Positions 7,542-14,956 of a stretch of DNA of 32,905 nt are shown in pieces. Below the pieces are notes generated by a model. That model saw only the letters and a list, made by a program, of their open reading frames with translations, was not told the DNA's origin and ran no database searches. The DNA comes from Candidatus Brocadiia bacterium (lineage in GTDB: Bacteria; Planctomycetota; PUPC01). Both the position numbers and the translations under genes were made by a program. The stretch spans positions 1 to 32,905 of the forward strand of contig JAUWIN010000018.1 of assembly GCA_030605345.1 (NCBI GenBank), given 5' to 3'. The first letter of the stretch is position 1. Every line of letters starts with the position of its first letter.

Positions 7542-8594
7542 GTGATTCTTGATTGGGTCATAGGCCTGTTCTCCAAGGACATGGGGATCGACCTTGGTAC
7601 CGCAAACACCCTCGTCTGCGTGACCGGTAGGGACGAAATTATCTCAGAACCCTCCGTGGTCGCGGGCAAAAGGGGCTCCAACAAAGTCCTGATGAACGGC
7701 GAGGCCGTCGGCAACAGGGCCAAGGAAATGGGCGAAAAGACCCCGCCCTCTATACAGGTCATACGCCCGCTGAAGGACGGCGTCATCGCCGACTTTGACA
7801 TCACCGAGGCGATGCTGCGCTACTTCATACGGAAGGTGCACAATCGCCATCGGCTGTTCAACCCGCGGGTGGTCATCGCCATCCCATCCGGCATCACCCC
7901 TGTGGAAAAGCGTGCGGTGTTCAATTCAGCCCAGCGGGCCGGCTCCCGCAAGGTGTACCTCATCGAAGAGCCCAAAGCGGCGGGAATCGGGGCCGGCCTT
8001 CCTATCACCGAGCCTGTCGGCTGCATGATTGTAGACATGGGGGGCGGAACCACCGAAGTCGCCGTAATGTCGCTCGGCGGCGTGGTCACCTCGACCACCA
8101 TACGCGTCGCCGGCGACGAAATGGACCAGGGCATCATCGAATACTGCAAGCGCAAGTTCAACCTCGACATCGGATTCCGCAGCGCCGAGCGAGTCAAAAT
8201 CGAAATAGGATGCGCCTACCCGCTCGAAGAAGAGATGCAAACTATTGTCAAAGGCCGTGACCTCGAAACAGGACTCCCCCGCGCGCAGGAGTTGAGTTCC
8301 GAAGATGTCAGAGACGCGCTCGAAGGCCCCATCGAAGCAGTCTCCGCGGCCATCCTCCAGACCCTCGACCACACCCCACCTGAACTCGCAGCCGACCTCG
8401 TCGACCTCGGAATCACCCTTACCGGAGGAGTGGCGCTCCTGCACGGCATCGACAAGGTGATCGAGGAAAAGACCCATCTCTCGGTGGTCATTGCAGACGA
8501 CCCGCTCGGCTGCGTTGCCCGCGGCACCCGCGAGGTCCTGCTGCATATTGACAAGATGAAATCCGTCCTCGAGAGCGGCGACGATGAGTATTAA
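7542..8594 (+). CDS. mreB: Rod shape-determining protein MreB
   Basis: MreB is the bacterial actin homologue that forms membrane-associated filaments and directs lateral wall synthesis. The 350 aa length is typical. Actin-fold motifs are present: phosphate-1 loop MGIDLGTANTLVCV near the N-terminus, VAIPSGITPVEKRAV, phosphate-2 loop IVDMGGGTTEVAVMSLGG, and the adenosine motif GITLTGGVALLHGID, where the more usual third Gly is Val. The N-terminal MILDWVIGLFSKD could act as a short membrane-binding helix. The start is GTG with GAGGGAG upstream. The 3' end overlaps mreC by 11 bp. Confidence 0.95.
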   Translation: MILDWVIGLFSKDMGIDLGTANTLVCVTGRDEIISEPSVVAGKRGSNKVLMNGEAVGNRAKEMGEKTPPSIQVIRPLKDGVIADFDITEAMLRYFIRKVHNRHRLFNPRVVIAIPSGITPVEKRAVFNSAQRAGSRKVYLIEEPKAAGIGAGLPITEPVGCMIVDMGGGTTEVAVMSLGGVVTSTTIRVAGDEMDQGIIEYCKRKFNLDIGFRSAERVKIEIGCAYPLEEEMQTIVKGRDLETGLPRAQELSSEDVRDALEGPIEAVSAAILQTLDHTPPELAADLVDLGITLTGGVALLHGIDKVIEEKTHLSVVIADDPLGCVARGTREVLLHIDKMKSVLESGDDEY

Positions 8595-9450
8595 CCTCCG
8601 ACCACACACCAAGCTCGTATTCGGGTGCGTGGCGGTGTTCGGATGCCTCCTTACGCCCGCGCGACACACCGCCGTCCTCAGCCTTGCATGTGTCTCGATG
8701 TTTGCTCCCGCCGAAAAATACATGGCCAGAGCACGCCGAGCCATTGCCTTCAACCTCCAGGCGCTCCTGTCCTGGCGGCACACAGCCCGGGAAAACAGGA
8801 ACCTGCGGGATAGGGTCGACAAACTCAGAGAACTGCTCGAAATGGAGCGGGCAAGATCCGCCGAGAAAGATCAAAGATTCCAAACGTTGAACAAGTTCGT
8901 CACACTTCAGCAGAACCTGAAACAAAACCTGGTCGCCCGCGAAGCCGAAGTGATAGGGGAGGGCGCCGGAGCCCAGAGCGGGCTCCTGTTCATCGACTGC
9001 GGCTCCCGCGACAAAATATCCAAGGGGATGGTCGTCGTCGCCGGACGCTCTATCGTCGGGAAGGTACGGGCCGTTTCACCGCGCGGCAGTTCCGGCTCCC
9101 TTGCGACCAGCGCAGGCTCGCAGTTCGACGGACAAATAGTGTCAACCGGTGAGCGCGGCATCGTCGTGGGTAACGGCGACGGCACAATGACAATGAAGTA
9201 CGTTTCCAAAACCAAGCCCCAGCCGGGTGCCGCCGTGACAACCAGAGGCCGCGATGGAATCACTCCGGAGCACTTCCTGCTTGGGCTGGTGGCCGATGCC
9301 AGCCGCCGGCCCGGCTCGCTTACGTATGACGTCACCCTCAGGCCAGCCCGCGAACTCGACCGGCTCGTAAGCGTCATCGCAGTCAAGCCCCCCATCTCCA
9401 CAGCCGACTTTCCCGGCCACCCCGAGCGGGACACAGGCGAAGATGACTGA
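8584..9450 (+). CDS. mreC: Rod shape-determining protein MreC
   Basis: MreC is a periplasmic scaffold that links MreB filaments to the wall-synthesis enzymes. The 288 aa protein has an N-terminal membrane anchor (about 10-40), a coiled coil (about 65-110, ENRNLRDRVDKLRELLEMERA) and the double beta-domain. The latter carries family motifs such as GAQSGLLFIDCGSRDKISKGMVVVAGRSIVGKV, GERGIVVGNGDG and GLVADASRRPGSLTYDVTLRPA. The C-terminal tail after about residue 270 is proline-rich and charged. It overlaps mreB at its start and the next unknown gene at its end. No mreD, pbp2 or rodA follows. Confidence 0.93.
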   Translation: MSINLRPHTKLVFGCVAVFGCLLTPARHTAVLSLACVSMFAPAEKYMARARRAIAFNLQALLSWRHTARENRNLRDRVDKLRELLEMERARSAEKDQRFQTLNKFVTLQQNLKQNLVAREAEVIGEGAGAQSGLLFIDCGSRDKISKGMVVVAGRSIVGKVRAVSPRGSSGSLATSAGSQFDGQIVSTGERGIVVGNGDGTMTMKYVSKTKPQPGAAVTTRGRDGITPEHFLLGLVADASRRPGSLTYDVTLRPARELDRLVSVIAVKPPISTADFPGHPERDTGEDD

Positions 9451-9901
9451 CCATGCCGAAGGGGACCGAGTCGAGAAACACAGCATCCTCCATCACGCCG
9501 CAGCTGACTGCGCCGCCGAAAAACATCTGGACTGGGAACGCCTCAGCTACGACATCCAGGAAACAGCGAGCGAACACTGGCGAAGGCGCTTCTGGAGACT
9601 CTGGTTCCGCCGGCACTGGGTCGAACACATCCTCGGCCAGACCTTCTGGCTCGAAATGGGCGATGAAAACTTCGGAATGCTCCAGCCAACTCAGCGCCAC
9701 AACCCCGTCCTCGTCGACTGTGTCGCAGACCGCCTCATCATAGGATGGGAGAACCTCGGCATAATACTCTGGGCCTCCGACTGGGGCCTTGACCTCGATG
9801 AAGTCATCCAAATCCTGAAAAAGCTGAACATCAACCATGTTCGCGTCAACAACCGCCGCATCGAAGACTTCTGGGAGCCGCTCCTAACACTACAACCCTG
9901 A
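9443..9901 (+). CDS. Tryptophan-rich hypothetical protein in the mre operon
   Basis: This 152 aa protein is not recognised. It contains ten tryptophans, with a dense basic-aromatic segment near residues 45-60 (EHWRRRFWRLWFRRHWVEH) that could lie on a membrane surface. There is no clear transmembrane helix, so it is not a disguised MreD. The C-terminal half (GWENLGIILWASDWGLDLDEVIQILKKLNINHVRVNN) looks like a small globular alpha/beta domain. The start overlaps the end of mreC by 8 bp, which makes translational coupling and a shared function likely. Confidence 0.6.
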   Translation: MTDHAEGDRVEKHSILHHAAADCAAEKHLDWERLSYDIQETASEHWRRRFWRLWFRRHWVEHILGQTFWLEMGDENFGMLQPTQRHNPVLVDCVADRLIIGWENLGIILWASDWGLDLDEVIQILKKLNINHVRVNNRRIEDFWEPLLTLQP

Positions 9902-9996
9902 AAAACTGCTAAAGGCCCTGCGGAAAGTGTTGCAATGTCTCTTTTACCGTTGTAGTGCTAGGTTGATCCCTACATCATCCCACACACGAGGACCAG

Positions 9997-10512
9997 ATGA
10001 TTAACCGGCCCGACACCCCCGACGACCTCGGTCCCTACGCCCATGAGCACCTGCCGCCCGAAGAAGAAGGGGAGGAGGAACTTTTTGAGTCCGAACGCAA
10101 CATCCAGCGCGTCCTCGGCCACGTCGCTCTGATAAATGGTACTGACATCGAGCGCACGGGCTCATTTGAGGAAGACAATCAGGCGGTTTACTTCACCGCC
10201 AACCTCGGTGACCGCCCCGAAGAGTTCCCCGGCTTCGCCTGCTTCGTCCAAGACGCCTGGGTGGACGTTTGCCTACTGCGCGACTGGTCGCCCAACATCC
10301 GCCTCAAGTTCCGCGACCACGCCGAAGAAATCATGAACACCATCGGCCTTCACGGCGTCAGCCTTTACTTCACACCCAACGAAGACACCCACTACATGTG
10401 CCCCCGGGTGTTTACAGAGGGTCTCAACTTCGATGTTTTTCGCGCCTGTATCTACTCCCTCATTGAGGCCCAAAGTCGCGTGGCCCGCTTCCTCGACCGG
10501 GTCCAAGAATAA
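9997..10512 (+). CDS. Hypothetical acidic cytoplasmic protein downstream of mreBC
   Basis: This 171 aa protein is not recognised. An acidic, probably disordered N-terminus (PPEEEGEEELFESE) precedes a soluble alpha/beta region with AVYFTANLGDRPEEFPGFACFVQDAWVDVCLLRDW and NTIGLHGVSLYFTPN. No signal peptide or membrane helix is visible. GAGGA lies just upstream of the ATG. The 95-bp gap from the previous gene is larger than others in the operon, so it may have its own promoter; only a weak candidate (TTGCAA, 17 bp, TAGTGC) can be seen around 9931-9959. Confidence 0.6.
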   Translation: MINRPDTPDDLGPYAHEHLPPEEEGEEELFESERNIQRVLGHVALINGTDIERTGSFEEDNQAVYFTANLGDRPEEFPGFACFVQDAWVDVCLLRDWSPNIRLKFRDHAEEIMNTIGLHGVSLYFTPNEDTHYMCPRVFTEGLNFDVFRACIYSLIEAQSRVARFLDRVQE

Positions 10513-10596
10513 GCAGCAGCCACGACCCCATCGCGGCAGCAAAGCCGGCTAGGGGCTAAGTCCTACCTCGCACCGCTGAGATCCTATCTGAAAACC

Positions 10597-10647
10597 GTGG
10601 CGCGGCCATCTTGGCCGTGATTCTCATGGGCGCGCCGCCCGCGCCAC
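10597..10647. repeat. GC-rich nested inverted-repeat element
   Basis: The outer arms are GTGGCGC (10597-10603) and GCGCCAC (10641-10647). Inside them, CGGCCA (10603-10608) and TGGCCG (10612-10617) form a tight hairpin. The region 10513-10788 holds no supported gene apart from this element, which could be a dispersed intergenic repeat or an RNA processing or terminator structure. Confidence 0.4.
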
Positions 10648-10788
10648 CTCTTTTGACATACCCGCTCCCGGTGGTGGGGGTTTTGTGGGTGGAAACAGAA
10701 GCAGAGACGGGGAGAACATCACATAAGAATAATTATCGGACTATTCCTCCCATGACCAAGTGCAGCTTCACCAAACGGTGCTATCCTC

Positions 10789-11123
10789 CTAACCCCGCAT
10801 CACCTCAAGCCCTGTCGACTCGTGGATCCCCTTGAACTGCCGCAGCAGCTGTCCAAACCACCGTGGGTCGCAAGGTGGTCGGGCCAGTAGAGTTCGTGAT
10901 AGTCGGAATCGCAGAAGGTGCGCAGCTGGCCGCGGCGCCACGCCCACCTTGCCCGGTTGAGCCGCCGGGTTTTGTGCAGTATTTGCCAGATATCCGCGGG
11001 CACGACCCTGCGCTTTGTTCCCAGGCGCGGCGCCGGGAACGCGTCGTCGATGCTCACGTCGGCGAGCACAACAGGTGTCAACTTTCGAATTGCCCTGCCT
11101 TGCCCCTTGGCGTTTTTTCTCAA
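10789..11123 (-). pseudogene. Small hypothetical gene with a probable frameshift
   Basis: The reading frame begins with an ATG that overlaps the stop of the DUF4139 gene as ATGA, a strong sign of a real coupled gene. The first part reads naturally to about DSDYHELYWPD, then becomes Gly/Ser-rich low-quality sequence ending at 10800. Shifting frame at about 10868-10875 restores protein-like sequence (CDPRWFGQLLRQFKGIHES, then TGLEVMRG) and a stop at 10791-10789. This suggests either a broken gene or a sequencing or assembly indel. The intact product would be about 110 aa, basic and without membrane segments. The family is not recognised. Confidence 0.42.
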
Positions 11124-12949
11124 AACGCTCCCTTCCGAAGGCCCTCGAAGAACTCCCTTTTGACTTTGTCGGCGGCTGGCTGGTTGGCGGCGTTTGGGGT
11201 TAGCTGCCGCCCGCCGATATGCAGATCCTTGTCATACGTCAAGGTGTAGGTATATTCGAGAATCTTGGGCGCTCGCGCGGCCGCCTTGCCCGGGACGGTG
11301 ATGTCCCAGCGCAGGATGCCGTGACGGCGCCGGGTCCGGCGGTACTCGGGATCTTCGCTGAGCGGTTCTGTCGTGTCGCTAACCTCGACCTCCAACTCGT
11401 CGGTTGCCACAGGCGTGCGGTCGAGCAGACGCAGGTCGAACGGCTTGTCGGAGTAATTATGAAGCACCAGGCGATAGGACAGTTTTGTCCGCCTGCTGCC
11501 GATCCGCGAATCGGTATCCTTCTTGGAGACGAATTCACGCCAGGCCCGCAGTTTCGGCTCCATGCCGAAGCCGACCGTCACCTGCTGCCCCTGTGCCATC
11601 ATCGGAACCGTGCCTGTGCCGACGAAATCGCCGTCAAAATAAGCGTTGGACCGCCCTTCGAGCAGCGAGAGCTTGCCCTTGTTGGTGAGCCGCGCGTAGC
11701 GGAAGACGTACTGTGTCAGCAGCGGAACGGCCTGGTAGTAGAACTCCGCCGGCAGTTCGAGGCGCGCGATCTCGATCGTCTGGCTCTCGCGGCGGCTGGC
11801 GAAGCTCACCGCGCTTTCCAGTTCGTAGTTCGCACTGAGGCGGACCGGCGTTCCAGCGGTGGGCTGCTTGACGACGTATATGTCCTTGGGGTCAACGATA
11901 AGTTCGTTGTCTTGCCACCGGTTGGCTGCAGCGTTGATGTCCCAGTTGAGACCGATTTGCGCCCGTCGCTCCACCGTTTGCTGCATAGTCCTATTGAGGA
12001 CATCAAGCTGCTTTCTTTGCGCCTTCATCTGCTGCTCGAGCTGGGGGTTTTTGTAGGCGGTTTTGCTCTTGCCGAGCGTGACCCGAAGCAGCGCGAGCCT
12101 CGGCCCTTCCGCCGCCATCTGCGCCCCCGCGGTCGAAAGTGTCAACTTCACGTCGTTCCAATCCTCGCCGGTCATCTGCCGGGCGACTGCGGCGTACTCT
12201 ACGCTCACCTTAGTCATCTCGGCGTTCGCGCGGAGGTTGTACCTCGGCTCCCACGTCGCGTTGCTCACCAGATAATGCAGGCGTATCTTGGCCTTGCCCG
12301 CATCGGCCTTGTCGAGGAACACGAGCGCCTCCCTGGCGGTCTTCGCGTGCGTCCGCGTCAGTTCTGACCGCTGCCGGTTGAGCAACGTCAATTTCTCGCG
12401 CAGGTCGCGCGCCTCTTCGTCGAGCTCGAGCCTACGCTGCGCCGCCCCCTGCCTCCGGTCAAATATCATGCTCGTGAGCTCATCGAGCGTGTCGGCGTCG
12501 AGGACGCCCTTGGTCATCTCGACCTTGACCGTGGGCGCAACGAAGTCGCGGAGACCGTCGAGGTAGCTTTCTTGTTTGTTGACCAACTGCTGTTCGTTCG
12601 CGTTCTTCCTCATCGTGCGCTCGACCTCGTGGATTTGCCCGTCGAGCTTGCGCACCTCCGCCTGCGGCGCCTCGCTTTGCGCCCGCGCCTGGTAGCGAAC
12701 GGTGCGGACCTCAACGCCACTGCCAGCGCTTGCGTGCAGGCTCTCGGGCAGCACGCTCTCCGGCAGGTTTGTTACCGTGAGTTGGACCGCGCCGGCCGCT
12801 GCCTCAAATGAAACCACCCGCGTCACCAGCGCCTGGCCGCGGTAGAGCGTGACTGTTTCAACCTTGCCCTTCGCCTCGGCCTGCCCCGCTCCCTGTGCGG
12901 CCGAGACGAACAACCCAAAAATCAACACCACTGATATTCCCGCACGCAT
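11120..12949 (-). CDS. DUF4139 (mucoidy inhibitor A-like) exported protein
   Basis: The 609 aa protein has a signal peptide (about 1-22, SVVLIFGLFVSAAQGAGQA). An N-terminal DUF4140-like domain follows, with the motif VTLYRGQALVTRVVSF and LPESVLPESLHASAG. A long helical coiled-coil stretch covers about 85-220. The C-terminal DUF4139 domain contains VSNATWEPRYNLRA, the DWNDVKLTLSTAG motif and many beta strands. Proteins of this kind are found across bacteria and eukaryotes; their biochemical role is not established. The start is placed at the ATG at 12949 because GGAGG lies just upstream; a TTG at 12964 is the only longer option. The 3' end overlaps the small gene at 10789-11123 by 4 bp. Confidence 0.85.
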   Translation of the reverse strand: MRAGISVVLIFGLFVSAAQGAGQAEAKGKVETVTLYRGQALVTRVVSFEAAAGAVQLTVTNLPESVLPESLHASAGSGVEVRTVRYQARAQSEAPQAEVRKLDGQIHEVERTMRKNANEQQLVNKQESYLDGLRDFVAPTVKVEMTKGVLDADTLDELTSMIFDRRQGAAQRRLELDEEARDLREKLTLLNRQRSELTRTHAKTAREALVFLDKADAGKAKIRLHYLVSNATWEPRYNLRANAEMTKVSVEYAAVARQMTGEDWNDVKLTLSTAGAQMAAEGPRLALLRVTLGKSKTAYKNPQLEQQMKAQRKQLDVLNRTMQQTVERRAQIGLNWDINAAANRWQDNELIVDPKDIYVVKQPTAGTPVRLSANYELESAVSFASRRESQTIEIARLELPAEFYYQAVPLLTQYVFRYARLTNKGKLSLLEGRSNAYFDGDFVGTGTVPMMAQGQQVTVGFGMEPKLRAWREFVSKKDTDSRIGSRRTKLSYRLVLHNYSDKPFDLRLLDRTPVATDELEVEVSDTTEPLSEDPEYRRTRRRHGILRWDITVPGKAAARAPKILEYTYTLTYDKDLHIGGRQLTPNAANQPAADKVKREFFEGLRKGAF

Positions 12950-13104
12950 AGTCCGGTCCTCCAAAAAGGGCCGCGACGCCCTGCCCCATAATCGCTCTAC
13001 ACAACGCCTAAGCCCAACCCCGAGCAGATTGCAGGCCGCATTGTCTGCGGCTTCATTACCCTACCACCCGTCATGCTACCGGCGTCCGCACTGAAGTCAA
13101 GGCC

Positions 13105-13128
13105 GCGATGCTTGACAACACCCAGTTC
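13105..13128 (+). repeat. Partial upstream copy of the 3' end of the 13203 gene
   Basis: Twenty-four bases here match 13386-13409 with two differences. Both differences are at third codon positions, and both copies read AMLDNTQF. The copy lies in an open frame that continues into the 12-bp tandem repeat and stops at 13202-13204, so it looks like a remnant of a paralogous coding segment. Confidence 0.55.
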
Positions 13129-13134
13129 CGGGCG

Positions 13135-13174
13135 CTAGCATTCACCCTAGCATTCACCTTAGCATTCACCTTAG
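13135..13174 (+). repeat. 12-bp tandem repeat, about 3.3 copies
   Basis: Three full units (CTAGCATTCACC, CTAGCATTCACC, TTAGCATTCACC) plus a partial TTAG. As a multiple of three it is readable as repeated LAFT codons. It lies immediately 5' of the 85-aa gene and may be a replication-slippage product. Confidence 0.85.
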
Positions 13175-13202
13175 AGATACGATGGCGCAGGAGGAGGAGC
13201 CA

Positions 13203-13460
13203 ATGAAGTCGGACGACGAAGCAATGAAGAACGATGTTCGAACAGCGAGAAAACGCTTCGGCGAAATGGCGGTCCAGAAGGGCTATTGCACCCATAAGGA
13301 TGTGGAGAAAGCGCTGGAGATACAACGTGCCCTGGCCGAGTCGGAACAGCCCCCCCAAATGCTCGGACTGATTATGCTTCAAGAGGCGATGCTCGATAAC
13401 ACCCAGTTCATCGACCTCCTCGTGGACCTCGACAGTGTTGTCCACGACAAAAATCAATAG
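13203..13460 (+). CDS. Small hypothetical protein with a GspE-N-like helical motif
   Basis: This 85 aa acidic protein is not assigned to a named family. The segment RFGEMAVQKGYCTHKDVEKALEIQ followed by MLGLIMLQEAMLDNTQFIDLL resembles the short helical repeat at the N-terminus of type II secretion/type IV pilus ATPases (LGEILVEKGYL...EALEEQ...LG). Single-domain proteins of this type occur in planctomycete-like genomes. The ATG at 13203 is chosen because a run of GGAGGAGGAG precedes it; an in-frame ATG at 13182 lacks any ribosome site. The gene ends 32 bp before the histidinol phosphatase. Confidence 0.6.
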   Translation: MKSDDEAMKNDVRTARKRFGEMAVQKGYCTHKDVEKALEIQRALAESEQPPQMLGLIMLQEAMLDNTQFIDLLVDLDSVVHDKNQ

Positions 13461-13492
13461 CCTCCGGCCTCAAAGCGATTCAGGACGCCCTT

Positions 13493-14329
13493 TTGACGGC
13501 AGAGTCAAAATCATTGTCCCCCCTGCCCTACCGTGCCGACTGCCACGTCCATACCCGATGGTGCGGCCACGCGGTCGGCGAAATGCGCGATTACGTCGAG
13601 GCAGCCATCTCGCAGGAACTCACCCAAATCGGGTTCGCCGCCCATATGCCAATCACCATTCCGATTGAAGAAAAACTGTACCTGTCGAGAGAAGAGAGGG
13701 CGCTTTACGCTGAGGAAATACGCCGGCTGCGGGAAGAATATGCGGGCACCATCGACGTCCTCATGGGCGGCGAGTGTGATTTTGCCCCAGGTCAGGAGAG
13801 CGAGGTCGAGGCGGCGATAAACGCGTACCCCTTTGATTACATGCTTGGCGCCGTCCACTTCATCGACGGCTGGGGCCACGACAATCCGACGTACGAGCAG
13901 CGGTGGCGATCATCGGATGTCGCGGCGGTCTATCGGCGGTATTACGAACTCCTCGCTGAGGCGGCGCAGAGCGGCTACTACGACATCGTCAGCCACTTCG
14001 ACTTGGTGAAGAAATTTGGCTGCGTGCCGCAGAGCGATATCAGCGACGCGGAGGCCAGCGCAGCCGACGCCGTGGCCGAGGCCGGGATGGCGGTGGAAAT
14101 CAACACCAGCGGGTTCGATAAACCCGCGCGCGAGCAGTATCCGTCGGACAGAATCCTCACGTTGCTGAGGGAGCGCCGCGTGCCGATTTGCTTCGGCTCC
14201 GACGCCCACAGCCCGGTGGAGGTGGCTCGCTATTTCGACCAGGCGGGTGCTCTGGCGGCCGAACTCGGCTGGACAACCGTCGCCCGCCACAAGGCGCGAG
14301 AGCGCTTTCTGGAAACACTGAATCCCTGA
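13493..14329 (+). CDS. hisK: PHP-family histidinol-phosphatase (HisJ/HisK-like)
   Basis: PHP phosphoesterases of this type hydrolyse L-histidinol phosphate in histidine synthesis using a trinuclear metal centre. The metal-binding motifs are all visible: DCHVHTRWCGHA near the N-terminus, GGECDF, GAVHFIDGW, VSHFDLVKKFG and the C-terminal CFGSDAHSP. The length of 278 aa is normal. The start is TTG with AGGA at 7-base spacing; a second TTG seven codons later is also possible. No other histidine genes are nearby, so a related phosphatase activity cannot be excluded. Confidence 0.85.
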   Translation: MTAESKSLSPLPYRADCHVHTRWCGHAVGEMRDYVEAAISQELTQIGFAAHMPITIPIEEKLYLSREERALYAEEIRRLREEYAGTIDVLMGGECDFAPGQESEVEAAINAYPFDYMLGAVHFIDGWGHDNPTYEQRWRSSDVAAVYRRYYELLAEAAQSGYYDIVSHFDLVKKFGCVPQSDISDAEASAADAVAEAGMAVEINTSGFDKPAREQYPSDRILTLLRERRVPICFGSDAHSPVEVARYFDQAGALAAELGWTTVARHKARERFLETLNP

Positions 14330-14392
14330 GAACAACGAGCACCCTTTGGGCCTTTGGTAACGACGGCGCAAACTCAGCCTGGCGGGGAAGGT

Positions 14393-14469
14393 TGGCACGC
14401 CTGGCAGGACTTGAACCTGCAATCCCCGGCTCCGGAGGCCAGTGCTCTATCCAATTGAGCCACAGGCGC
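14393..14469 (-). tRNA. tRNA-Arg (anticodon CCG)
   Basis: A complete 77-nt cloverleaf reads on the minus strand: acceptor GCGCCTG/CAGGCGT (the first pair is G-U), D arm GCTC/GAGC, anticodon stem CTGGC/GCCGG with loop CTCCGGA giving anticodon CCG, T arm GCAGG-TTCAAGT-CCTGC, discriminator G and an encoded CCA end. The 90-aa gene upstream on the same strand ends 32 bp before it, so the two may be co-transcribed. Confidence 0.95.
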
Positions 14470-14501
14470 TTATGATACGACGAATTGCCACATCCGAGAC
14501 A

Positions 14502-14774
14502 TCACTCGTCATTTTCTTCCGTATCGGGTTTCCTCTTCATCCCGACGGAATCGGCGATTTCGTGCAGCTCCTCGCCGCTCACGTCTTCAAGCCGCTTGTC
14601 CCGCTTCTTCAGTTCCTCGTTGAACCGGATCGCCTTGTGCTGCATCTCGTGGTGCGTGTCCTCAGAGCCACCGAAAAGATGGAAGTTCGGCCCCCTGCTG
14701 TAGCGGACATGCCCGTCGTCGTTGTCAAGGCCAAGCCCAAGGAGCACGGCCTTCCTAGCGCGTCGCCCATCCAC
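14502..14774 (-). CDS. Small conserved hypothetical protein
   Basis: This 90 aa charged protein of unknown function has a notable N-terminal part: RRARKAVLLGLGLDNDDGHVRYSRGPNFHLFGG, then THHEMQHKAIRFNEELKKR and a helical acidic tail. This pattern seems familiar from short hypothetical proteins of uncultured planctomycete-like lineages, but no function is known. The GTG start has AGGAG eight bases upstream, which supports real translation. No signal or membrane segment is seen. Confidence 0.65.
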   Translation of the reverse strand: MDGRRARKAVLLGLGLDNDDGHVRYSRGPNFHLFGGSEDTHHEMQHKAIRFNEELKKRDKRLEDVSGEELHEIADSVGMKRKPDTEENDE

Positions 14775-14861
14775 AGTATTATCTCCTGTTCAATTCAACC
14801 CAGGTACAAAAGCACAACTCCTCAGTGATTTTACCAAATAGCTTTCCATCTTCAAATCTAT

Positions 14862-14890
14862 TTTTCGATTTTGGTGGGTTTTGATATAAT
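14862..14890 (+). promoter_or_regulatory. Candidate promoter of asd
   Basis: A perfect TATAAT at 14885-14890 stands 66 bp before the asd start. The -35 box at 17-bp spacing is weak (TTTTCG, or TTTCGA at 16 bp). The surrounding 14800-14940 is locally AT-rich compared with the rest of the window. Confidence 0.45.
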
Positions 14891-14956
14891 CCTCTGTTCG
14901 CATACAATACTACCGTTCCTGGGAACTGCAGAAGTTTTAATGAGTTATCCGACGGC

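Noticed and set aside
9443..9901. MreD, from its position after mreC
   Set aside because: MreD has several membrane helices; this protein has none and is Trp/Arg-rich.
13135..13174. CRISPR-like repeat
   Set aside because: Units are 12 bp and directly adjacent with no spacers; this is a simple tandem repeat. No CRISPR array or cas gene is present in the window.
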